The translations under genes were made by a program, and so were the position numbers. Shown here piece after piece: positions 32,837 through 43,674 of a DNA stretch of 64,000 nucleotides (position 1 is its first letter; the number at the start of each line of letters is the position of its first letter). The stretch lies in contig CAJTEA010000003.1 of assembly GCA_910575265.1 (NCBI GenBank), forward strand, positions 214,359-278,358, written 5' to 3'. The DNA comes from Oscillospiraceae bacterium (GTDB lineage: Bacteria > Bacillota > Clostridia > Oscillospirales > Oscillospiraceae). Under the pieces are notes generated by a model. That model did not search any database. It had not been told where the DNA came from and saw only the letters and a program-made list of their open reading frames with translations.

Positions 32837-32875
32837 GCTATTCTGTGAACACGCCAACAGAAAAGAGGAGTCCAG

Positions 32876-33904
32876 ATGATTCGATTGGAACACGTCTCAA
32901 AGCGCTTTGAGACGGGGAAACAGACGGTGGAGGCGGTCAAGGATGTCAGCCTTCACATTGAGAAGGGAAAAATCGCCGGTGTCATCGGCTTTTCCGGGGC
33001 GGGAAAATCCACTCTGGCCCGGTGCGTCAATCTGCTGGAGCGGCCCACGGAAGGGACGGTCACCGTCGGGGGCGCGGAGCTCACCGCCCTGAGCGAAAAG
33101 CAGCTGCGGGAGAAGCGGAAGAAGATTGGAATGATCTTCCAGCACTTTAACCTCTTCGCCTCCCGCACGGTCTACGGCAACGTGGCCTATCCCTTGAGGG
33201 GCAGAAGCAAACAGGAGATCAGCGAAAAAGTAAAATCGCTGCTGGACCTGGTGGGTCTGGCGGACAAAGCGGACGCCTACCCCTCTCAGCTCTCGGGAGG
33301 GCAGAAGCAGCGGGTGGCCATCGCCCGGGCTCTGGCCAACGACCCGGAGGTCCTCCTCAGCGACGAGGCCACCAGCGCCCTGGACCCGGAGACCACCCGC
33401 TCCATCCTCGCTCTGCTGAAGGAGGTCAACCGCTCCTTGGGCATCACCATTGTGATTATCACCCACGAAATGCAGGTGGTCAAGGAAATCTGCGACCAGG
33501 TGTATGTGATGGAGAACGGGCAGGTGGTGGAACAGGGGGACGTATTTCACATCTTTGCCTCCCCCCAGAAAGCGGTCACCCGGAAATTTGTAGACAGCAC
33601 CTCCAACCTCTCCCGCATCCGGGAGCTGCTGGACGACCCGGCCCACCCCATCCAGCTCAAGCCTGGGGAGTATCTGCTCCGGCTGAACTATCTGGAGCGC
33701 AGCACCTCCGAAGCGCTGATCTCCACCCTGTCCCGGCAGTTTGAGCTGGATATCAACATTCTCCTGGGCAACATTGAGCTGATCGACGGCAACCCCCTGG
33801 GGGGCCTGGTGGTCATCGCCGGGGGAGGACACGATAAGGTGTCCGCCGCGACAGAATACTTATCAAAGAAAAATGTATTGGTGGAGGTGATCGCCCATGG
33901 CTGA
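32876..33904 (+). CDS. metN: Methionine-type ABC importer, ATP-binding protein
   Basis: 342 residues. Walker A GFSGAGKST (38-46), signature LSGGQ (139-143), Walker B LLSDEATSALDP (Asp163/Glu164). The C-terminal ~90 residues form the NIL/C2 regulatory domain that binds methionine and blocks transport when the cell is replete. This domain is diagnostic of MetN. The stop overlaps the metI start by eight bases. It powers MetI/MetQ uptake of methionine or related amino acids. Confidence 0.95.
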   Translation: MIRLEHVSKRFETGKQTVEAVKDVSLHIEKGKIAGVIGFSGAGKSTLARCVNLLERPTEGTVTVGGAELTALSEKQLREKRKKIGMIFQHFNLFASRTVYGNVAYPLRGRSKQEISEKVKSLLDLVGLADKADAYPSQLSGGQKQRVAIARALANDPEVLLSDEATSALDPETTRSILALLKEVNRSLGITIVIITHEMQVVKEICDQVYVMENGQVVEQGDVFHIFASPQKAVTRKFVDSTSNLSRIRELLDDPAHPIQLKPGEYLLRLNYLERSTSEALISTLSRQFELDINILLGNIELIDGNPLGGLVVIAGGGHDKVSAATEYLSKKNVLVEVIAHG

Positions 33905-34577
33905 CCTGCTGAACCAAATCATCCCGGACGTGGTGGCCCGCTCCGACCAGCTGTGGCAGGCCTTCTGGCAGACCATCCAGATGGTGGGCATCTCCGGGGC
34001 CATCTCCCTGGTACTGGGCATCCCCTTCGGGGTATTTCTGTTTACAACCAAGGAGGGCGGCATTTTACAGAACCGGATGGTAAATTTTATCCTGGGCAAA
34101 ATCTGTGACTTTTTCCGCTCCATTCCGTTTATTCTGCTGGCCATCCTGCTGCTGGGCCTGAGCCGCCTGATTGTGGGCGCCGGTATCGGGGTCAAGGGCG
34201 CCATCATCCCCCTGCTCTTCGGCACTATCCCCTTTTTGGGCCGGCAGACCGAGAGCGCCCTGGCGGAAGTCCCCGCCGGCCTTATCGAGGCGGCCCAGGC
34301 CATGGGCTCCTCCCCCTGGGAGATTGTCTGGCGGGTCTATTTAAAGGAGGCGATCCCTGGTATCACCCGGGGCGTGACCATCACCATCGTCTCTCTGATT
34401 AACTTCACCGCCGTGGCCGGCACCATCGGCGCGGGCGGTCTGGGCAACTTCGCCGTTATGTACGGCCACAGCAAGCATCTGCCCCAGATTACCTGGACGG
34501 TCATCCTCATCATTGTGGTTCTGGTGAGCGTTGTCCAGGCGGCGGGCACCTTCATCGCCAAAAAGGCGACCCATTAA
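33897..34577 (+). CDS. metI: Methionine-type ABC importer, permease
   Basis: 226 residues, five membrane helices. The EAA loop that contacts MetN reads EAAQAMGSSPWEIVWRVYLKEA (about residues 128-149). Length and helices match MetI. The start ATG lies inside the end of metN, so the two are coupled. No S-box or other methionine riboswitch is visible upstream of the operon. Confidence 0.95.
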   Translation: MADLLNQIIPDVVARSDQLWQAFWQTIQMVGISGAISLVLGIPFGVFLFTTKEGGILQNRMVNFILGKICDFFRSIPFILLAILLLGLSRLIVGAGIGVKGAIIPLLFGTIPFLGRQTESALAEVPAGLIEAAQAMGSSPWEIVWRVYLKEAIPGITRGVTITIVSLINFTAVAGTIGAGGLGNFAVMYGHSKHLPQITWTVILIIVVLVSVVQAAGTFIAKKATH

Positions 34578-34643
34578 TCGGTCTGTTCTCCCGCTCTAAC
34601 CGGGCGGAAAAATAGAAATCTCAGCATTTTAGGAGGAATTAAC

Positions 34644-35537
34644 ATGAAAACGAAAAAGCTCTTATCTCTCGCGCTGACCGCGGCCCTGGCCCTGTCTCTG
34701 GCCGCCTGCGGCGGAAACGGCGGAGGCCCTGGCGGAAGCTCCACCACCGGCTCCAATCCTGGCTCCAGCTCCACCACCGGCTCTGACGCCAGCGGTACTC
34801 CCACCACCGAGCCCACCGTGGTCACCGTAGGCGTGGTGGGCGCCAACAACCAGCAGTGGGACACCGTCAACGAGCTTCTGGCCGCGGAGAACATTAAGGT
34901 GGAGCTGATCGAGTTCGCCGAGTACGCCCTGCCCAACAACGCCCTGGACGCTGGGGAGATCGACCTGAACGCCTTCCAGCACAAGGCCTACCTCAACAAC
35001 GAGATTGAGAAAATGAACTATAACATCTCCGTCCTGGGCGACACCATCGTGGCCCCGCTGTCCCTCTACTCCGACAAGATCACCGATGTCAGCGAGCTGA
35101 AGGCGGGGGACAAGATTGCCGTCCCCAGCGACGCCACCAACGAGGGCCGCTGCTTCAAGATTCTGGAGTCCGCGGGCCTGCTGGAGGTGGACCCCGCCGC
35201 CGGGTATATGCCCGAGCTGAAGGATATCACCTCCAACCCCCTGAACCTGGAGTTTGTGGAGGTGGAGGCCTCCAACACCGCCAGCCTCCTGCCCGACGTG
35301 GCCGCCGCCTTTGTCAACGGGGCTCACGCCATTGACAACGGCCTGAACATCGACGAGGCCATCTATGTGGAGCAGGTCCAGCCCGGCAGTGACAACCCCT
35401 ACATTAATATCATCGCCTGCCGCACAGCCGACCTGAACAACGAGGTCTACCAGAAAGTGTTGAGGGCCTATCAGTCCGAGGAGACCGCCCAGGCCATCCA
35501 GGATATCTACCAGGGCACCTACATCCCCGCGTTTTGA
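34644..35537 (+). CDS. metQ: Methionine-type ABC importer, substrate-binding lipoprotein
   Basis: 297 residues. Lipobox LAAC (Cys about 22), then a low-complexity Gly/Ser/Thr linker (~25-55), then a NlpA/MetQ domain (VVTVGVVGANNQQWDTV... and EYALPNNALDAGEIDLNAFQHKAYL, the family's hallmark). Binds methionine, D-methionine or related amino acids outside the cell. AGGAGG precedes the ATG. The 66-base gap to metI has no terminator. Confidence 0.95.
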   Translation: MKTKKLLSLALTAALALSLAACGGNGGGPGGSSTTGSNPGSSSTTGSDASGTPTTEPTVVTVGVVGANNQQWDTVNELLAAENIKVELIEFAEYALPNNALDAGEIDLNAFQHKAYLNNEIEKMNYNISVLGDTIVAPLSLYSDKITDVSELKAGDKIAVPSDATNEGRCFKILESAGLLEVDPAAGYMPELKDITSNPLNLEFVEVEASNTASLLPDVAAAFVNGAHAIDNGLNIDEAIYVEQVQPGSDNPYINIIACRTADLNNEVYQKVLRAYQSEETAQAIQDIYQGTYIPAF

Positions 35538-35543
35538 CATGAA

Positions 35544-35578
35544 ATTCCCGCCCCCGAAGGGGGCGGGAATCCTATCCT
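35544..35578 (+). terminator. Hairpin after metQ
   Basis: Perfect 12-bp stem ATTCCCGCCCCC / GGGGGCGGGAAT, loop GAA (35544-35570), then CCTATCCTTT. A strong hairpin with a moderate T-run; the M20 gene begins 30 bases later, so it may set the ratio between them. Confidence 0.65.
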
Positions 35579-35599
35579 TTCAATTTGAGGTGAATGAAT

Positions 35600-36769
35600 A
35601 TGGCGATCCATCCCTGTATTGAGCGGGACCGGGACTACATCGTGTCCCTGCGCCGCCACTTCCACAGCCACCCGGAGCTGAGCATGAAGGAGTACCACAC
35701 CGCCCGGCGCGTCGAGAAGGAGCTGAACGCCGTCGGTATCCCTACCCGGCGGGTGGGAGAGACCGGCGTGCTGGGGACCATCCAGGGAAAGAAGGGGCCG
35801 GGCAAAAAAATCGTCCTCCGGGCGGACACTGACGCGCTCCCTATTCAGGACGAAAAGAATGTGCCCTACGCCTCTCAATGTCCCGGTGTGATGCACGCCT
35901 GCGGCCACGACGCCCACACCGCCGCCCTTCTGGGAGCTGCCCGGGCGCTGAAGCGGCTGGAGAACACCTTTGCCGGGGAGATTGCCCTGGTATTTCAGCC
36001 CGGGGAGGAGTACGGCGCCGGGGCGGTCCTCTTTGTCCGGGACGGCGCACTGGGAGGGGCGGAACGCTCCTTCGGCATCCACATGCAGTCCGACCTGCCG
36101 GTGGGACAGGTGGCCATGAACCCGGGGGCGGAAAACGCCTCGGTGGACCACTTCACCATCCGGGTTTTTGGGAAAAGCGCCCACGTATCCACCCCCGAGC
36201 TGGGGGCGGACGCCCTCTACGCCGCCGCCCAGATTGTGACCGCCCTCCAAGGGATCGTGGGCCGACTGAAAAATCCCACCGACCCCGCCCTCATCGGGGT
36301 GGGGGTGCTCCGGTCCGGGGAGGGCTACAACATCGTAGCCAGGGAGGCGGTGATTGAGGGTACCCTCCGCTGCTTCTCCGAGGCCACCCGGGCCATGATA
36401 AACAGCAAAATCGCCGACACCGCCCGGAGCGTGGCGGCGCTGTACAACACCTCTGCCCAAGTGGAGAACGAGTCCTTCACCCGTGCCCTCATCAATGACG
36501 CCGGGGTCTACGCCGAGACGGTTTCCGTGGTTGAGCGGGTGGTGGGTCAGGGCAATCTGGTCCCCAAGGCGCTCTCCCTGGGAGGCGACGACATGGCGGA
36601 GATCATCGCCGCCGTCCCGGGGGTCTACGCCTTTGTGGGCAGCGGCGGTGCCGCCGTCCCCGGCTCCCGGCTGGCCCACCACACCCCCGGCTTTGACATC
36701 GACGAGAACTGCCTGCCCATTGCCGCCAGCCTCTATGTGGAATTCGCGCTGGCCCAGCTTCGGGCCTGA
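35600..36769 (+). CDS. M20-family amidohydrolase / N-acyl-amino-acid deacylase
   Basis: 389 residues. Metal-binding motifs of the M20D group are present: HACGHDAHTAALLG (about 96-109), the catalytic glutamates in FQPGEEYGAGA (about 131-141) and the C-terminal LAHHTPGFDID. Such enzymes cut acyl groups from amino acids (hippurate, N-acetylcysteine and similar). ATG 35600 has GAGGTG seven bases upstream; an ATG at 35594 is too close. Clustering with metNIQ and a LysR gene suggests uptake and deacylation of an N-acylated sulphur amino acid; this is inference. Confidence 0.9.
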   Translation: MAIHPCIERDRDYIVSLRRHFHSHPELSMKEYHTARRVEKELNAVGIPTRRVGETGVLGTIQGKKGPGKKIVLRADTDALPIQDEKNVPYASQCPGVMHACGHDAHTAALLGAARALKRLENTFAGEIALVFQPGEEYGAGAVLFVRDGALGGAERSFGIHMQSDLPVGQVAMNPGAENASVDHFTIRVFGKSAHVSTPELGADALYAAAQIVTALQGIVGRLKNPTDPALIGVGVLRSGEGYNIVAREAVIEGTLRCFSEATRAMINSKIADTARSVAALYNTSAQVENESFTRALINDAGVYAETVSVVERVVGQGNLVPKALSLGGDDMAEIIAAVPGVYAFVGSGGAAVPGSRLAHHTPGFDIDENCLPIAASLYVEFALAQLRA

Positions 36770-36780
36770 ATCCAAGGCGA

Positions 36781-36819
36781 AAAACGGGGACGCGCCGTGA
36801 GGTGCGTCCCCGCGTTTTA
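36781..36819. terminator. Bidirectional terminator between M20 hydrolase and glutamate dehydrogenase
   Basis: AAAACGGGGACGC (36781-36793) pairs with GCGTCCCCGCGTTTTA. A-run on one side and T-run on the other serve both convergent genes. Confidence 0.8.
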
Positions 36820-36823
36820 TGGC

Positions 36824-38167
36824 TTACAGCCCCTGGGCGATCATCGCCTCAGAAATCTTTTGGAAGGCGGCGATGTCATTGCCGGCGATCAGGTCATCCC
36901 CCAGGCCGTACTCCTTGGCGGCCGCGGCGGAGGCGTCGTAGATGCCGCCCATGATCTGGCGCAGCCTGTCGTCCACCTCGGCCCGGGTCCAGTTGTAGCG
37001 GATGGAGTTCTGGGCCATCTCCAGGGCGGACACCGCCACGCCGCCGGAGCCGGAGGCCTTGGCCCCCGCCGTGAGAATCTTGGGGCTGAGGCGCAGCAGC
37101 TTCATGGCCTCGGCGGTGGCGGGCATGTTGGCCCCCTCCACATAGTAGCGCGTGTCGTTGGCCAGGATACAGATGGCGTCCTCCACGTCCAGCTCGTTCT
37201 GGGTGGCGCAGGGGATCACAATGTCCGTTTTGACCTCCCAGGGCTTCTTGCCGGGGAAGAACTCCACCCCGAACCGGCGGGCGTAGGCGGACACCCGGTC
37301 CTTGCCGTTGTCCCGCATCTCCAGCAGATAGTCCAGCTTTTCCTGGGTGGTGACGCCGTCCGGGTCATAGATATAGCCGTCCGGGCCGGACAGGGTAACT
37401 ACCTTCGCCCCCAGCTCCGCCGCCTTGCGGCACACGCCCCAGGACATGTTGCCAAAGCCGGACACCGCGATGGTCTTACCCTCCAGAGTGTCCCCCTTGC
37501 TCTCCAGCATCCGGGCCAGGAAGTAGACGGTGCCGGAGCCGGCGGCCTCCAGCCGGACCTTGCTGCCGCCGTAGGTCAGGCCCTTGCCGGTGAGGGCGGA
37601 GCTCTCCGCCTTGCTCAGCAGGCGCTTGTACTGACCGTAAAGGTAGCCGATCTCCCTGGCTCCCACGCCGATGTCGCCGGCGGGAATGTCGGTGTCCGCG
37701 CCGATGTAGCGGTACAGGGAGTTCATAAAGGACTGGCAGAAGCGCATGATCTCCCGGTCGCTTTTGCCCCGGGGGTCGAAGTCCGCCCCGCCGGAGGCGC
37801 CGCCGATGGGCAGGCCGGTGAGGGCGTTTTTATAGGTCTGCTCAAAGCCCAGGAACTTGACCACACTGGTGTTCACCGAGGGGTGAAAGCGCAGGCCTCC
37901 CTTGTAGGGGCCGATGGCGCTGTTGAACTGCGCCCGGTAGCCGTGGTTGGTGTGGGCGTTCCCCTGGTCGTCCGTCCAGGGCACCAGGAAGGTGACCATC
38001 CGCTCCGGCTCCACCATCCGGGTGAGCAGGTCCAGCTTCTCATAGCGGGGGTCGTCCAGGGCGGGGTCGATCATCTCCAGCCAGGTCTGGACGGATTGGA
38101 GGTACTCCGGCTCGCTGGGATACTTCTGGCGGAGCCGCTCCAATACCCGATAGGCGTAGTTATTCAT
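36824..38167 (-). CDS. Glutamate dehydrogenase paralog lacking the catalytic lysine
   Basis: 447 residues, full length, alignable without gaps to Clostridium symbiosum GDH through the catalytic domain. Lys89 (GPYKGG), Lys113 (TYKNAL) and Asp165 (PAGDIGVG) are present, but the catalytic lysine position 125 is serine: GGASGGADFDP against [11 protein letters not shown]. In the dinucleotide/substrate region the usual KAVNAGG reads KASGSGG, replacing Asn373. The NAD-binding GFGN and TLSGPDGYIYDP are kept. It lies 12 bases downstream of a normal GDH gene, same strand. Either it is inactive or regulatory, perhaps in mixed hexamers, or its reaction differs. Frame and length are intact, so it is not decaying. 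Confidence 0.9.
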   Translation of the reverse strand: MNNYAYRVLERLRQKYPSEPEYLQSVQTWLEMIDPALDDPRYEKLDLLTRMVEPERMVTFLVPWTDDQGNAHTNHGYRAQFNSAIGPYKGGLRFHPSVNTSVVKFLGFEQTYKNALTGLPIGGASGGADFDPRGKSDREIMRFCQSFMNSLYRYIGADTDIPAGDIGVGAREIGYLYGQYKRLLSKAESSALTGKGLTYGGSKVRLEAAGSGTVYFLARMLESKGDTLEGKTIAVSGFGNMSWGVCRKAAELGAKVVTLSGPDGYIYDPDGVTTQEKLDYLLEMRDNGKDRVSAYARRFGVEFFPGKKPWEVKTDIVIPCATQNELDVEDAICILANDTRYYVEGANMPATAEAMKLLRLSPKILTAGAKASGSGGVAVSALEMAQNSIRYNWTRAEVDDRLRQIMGGIYDASAAAAKEYGLGDDLIAGNDIAAFQKISEAMIAQGL

Positions 38168-38179
38168 CCGGCTCCCTCC

Positions 38180-39541
<1,362 letters not shown>

Positions 39542-39609
39542 TCAATTGATAAATTCAGCGCACCTGGCCGCTCGTCGTCTGCTTCAAGCTATTGCCTTAG
39601 CGTATTAAA

Positions 39610-39659
39610 GTTATAACACAAAGAAAAATGCAAGTCAAGAAAAACAGACTTGCATTTTT
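39610..39659 (-). promoter_or_regulatory. gdhA promoter overlapped by a 13-bp palindrome
   Basis: Minus strand: TTGACT (39638-39633), 17 bases, TATAAC (39615-39610). A perfect inverted repeat AAAAATGCAAGTC (39624-39636), N10, GACTTGCATTTTT (39647-39659) covers the -35. It could be a repressor operator, or the terminator of the DUF1294 gene whose stop is at 39787 (A-run and T-run flank it). The rest of 39527-39786 holds no gene. Confidence 0.65.
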
Positions 39660-39786
39660 GAAATTTGGAGCATCCGGCACAGGGAGGCGGTTTTCCTAAA
39701 AATCTTTGTGATATCCTATAAATGTCCGTCCTGCATGGATGCATGAGGATTTTGAAGGGAATTATTTGCAGCTATACGGGTCGCTA

Positions 39787-40080
39787 TTATTCGTTTTTCT
39801 TCGACAGCAGGGTCAGCCAGAGCAAAGCGCCAAGCTGGAGAAGGAGCAGCAGAGGGAGGCCATAGCGGAAATACCAGTGTCTGGTCTTGTGGCGAAAGGC
39901 CCGCGTTCCCGCGGTACTCCCCAGCGCGCCGCCCAGAACAGCTGGCAGAAACAGGGCCTTTTCAGAAACGCGCCATTTGCCCCGTTTCGCCCGGCGTTTG
40001 TCCAGTCCCATGAGCGCGAACGCGGCCAGGTTGACCGCCAGCAGATACAGTCCCAGCAGCTGCCACAGCTCTTTTTCCAT
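39787..40080 (-). CDS. DUF1294 small membrane protein
   Basis: 97 residues with three hydrophobic helices. The motif AALMGLDKRRAKRGKWRVSE-type loop (FALMGLDKRRAKRGKWR) and GSTAGTRAFRHKTRH are hallmarks of the DUF1294 family of short membrane proteins, whose function is not known. ATG 40080 is chosen from family N-termini; a GTG at 40101 with AGGAGG eleven bases upstream is an alternative. It is divergent from ppdK and shares its control region. Confidence 0.85.
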   Translation of the reverse strand: MEKELWQLLGLYLLAVNLAAFALMGLDKRRAKRGKWRVSEKALFLPAVLGGALGSTAGTRAFRHKTRHWYFRYGLPLLLLLQLGALLWLTLLSKKNE

Positions 40081-40120
40081 ATAAGACCGCCTCTTTTCCA
40101 CTGATTTCTGATCCTCCTAA

Positions 40121-40149
40121 ACTATAACCCCTTTCCCCGCTTTTTTCAA
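40121..40149 (-). promoter_or_regulatory. Promoter of the DUF1294 gene
   Basis: Minus strand TTGAAA (40149-40144), 17 bases, TATAGT (40126-40121). Confidence 0.6.
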
Positions 40150-40151
40150 CA

Positions 40152-40182
40152 AAATTTCCTCTGGATTTTCTATAGGAAATTT
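40152..40182. promoter_or_regulatory. Palindrome between divergent DUF1294 and ppdK promoters
   Basis: AAATTTCCT (40152-40160), N13, AGGAAATTT (40174-40182): a perfect 9-bp inverted repeat sitting between the -35 elements of the two divergent promoters, a natural place for a shared operator. Confidence 0.5.
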
Positions 40183-40193
40183 CCAAAACAAGC

Positions 40194-40222
40194 TTGAAAA
40201 ATAAAGCATGCGTCTGTATAAT
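40194..40222 (+). promoter_or_regulatory. Promoter of ppdK
   Basis: TTGAAA (40194-40199), 17 bases, perfect TATAAT (40217-40222), 85 bases before the start codon. Confidence 0.75.
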
Positions 40223-40307
40223 ATTATGCACGGTATTACAGAAATGCGGACAATTTTTCTAGTCCCACCCTCTGGCCGTATACGCAAGAAAGGAATGATG
40301 TTACCCA

Positions 40308-42938
<2,631 letters not shown>

Positions 42939-43036
42939 GGGCATACGTTTTCTTGAGAAATGACACATATACCTGCTGAAATCCGTTTTGCCGCAGCGGC
43001 TTCCGGGGATTAGAGCTGTCGTTTATCATGGATATA

Positions 43037-43088
43037 AAGTGTGCCATAACTTCTTGCCTGGAAATTATGGCACACTTTGCTTTTTTTA
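43037..43088 (+). terminator. Terminator downstream of ppdK
   Basis: AAAGTGTGCCATAA pairs perfectly with TTATGGCACACTTT across a 14-base loop, followed by GCTTTTTTT. About 100 bases after the ppdK stop. Between them (42939-43036) nothing else is seen. Confidence 0.88.
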
Positions 43089-43107
43089 AAAATTCCGAAA
43101 AAAGGTG

Positions 43108-43136
43108 TTGCGGTTTTGAGAAAACAGTGATACACT
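43108..43136 (+). promoter_or_regulatory. Promoter of the FRG-protein leader
   Basis: TTGCGG (43108-43113), 17 bases, TACACT (43131-43136). It would start transcription at about 43143, ahead of the structured leader. Confidence 0.5.
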
Positions 43137-43142
43137 AATAAA

Positions 43143-43306
43143 TGCTCCGCAAAACGCGGCGGCGTTTTACAGAGTCAGAGCAATAAAGTGGGTGCCAGTA
43201 ACTCCCGCGAAGTATGTCCGTTTATTGGGCGGCTGATGGATCATCCCGCAGCGGTTTTCGCTGTGAGCGGATTTAGAACCGGCATACTTTTTGTGCCGGA
43301 TTTTTG
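43143..43306 (+). ncRNA. Structured leader or small RNA with alternative terminator fold
   Basis: About 165 bases between a promoter and a Rho-independent terminator: stem CCGGCA / TGCCGG (43279-43299) followed by ATTTTTG. The terminator's 5' arm is also needed for a competing helix: AGTATG (43211-43216) with CATACT (43283-43288), extended by CCG (43218-43220) with CGG (43280-43282). This helix encloses further hairpins (GCGG-GATG/CATC-CCGC; AGCG/CGCT). The mutually exclusive pairing is the design of a riboswitch or attenuator. It does not match any riboswitch consensus I can recall. It could alternatively be a free small RNA. Confidence 0.5.
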
Positions 43307-43407
43307 TCCGCGTTTTCAAACTATATTTCAATTGTATTATTTGCCTGGCGGACATGCATTTCGCGGTCAGGCGGAGCATAATTTTATTACGGAGGAGGCG
43401 ACCCCAG

Positions 43408-43590
43408 GTGAAGAATGTTGTATGGAACCCTACGCTATGGCGACCACTTGTCATCCAGCCCAGCGGTGAAAAAGAAAGTGAGGCTACGCCCCCAGTCAAA
43501 TCTTTCTTTGACTATCAGAACCCCGCCGAAACCTATGAGGTGCGCGGCATCCTGCCCAGAGCGGACCTGACCGTTGAGGATCAGGACTAA
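43408..43590 (+). CDS. 60-residue protein of unknown function upstream of the FRG protein
   Basis: 60 residues starting at GTG with GGAGGAGG eight to nine bases upstream, a strong ribosome site. The sequence is hydrophilic, with PTLWRPLVIQPSGE near the start and FFDYQNPAETYEVRG in the middle; no membrane segment or DNA-binding motif. It ends 84 bases before the giant FRG gene on the same strand and is likely co-transcribed, so it could be an antitoxin-like or accessory factor; that is a guess. Not recognised. Confidence 0.55.
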   Translation: MKNVVWNPTLWRPLVIQPSGEKESEATPPVKSFFDYQNPAETYEVRGILPRADLTVEDQD

Positions 43591-43674
43591 CAATAAAATA
43601 TGAAATCCAGCCTCAATCCGGTATAGTTTCAACGGTTGAGGCTGTTTTTCCAAGAAAAGAGAGATGAAAAGGGT

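Noticed and set aside
32762..32875. S-box (SAM) riboswitch before metN
   Set aside because: None of the conserved S-box elements are present; the hairpin here is a simple terminator.
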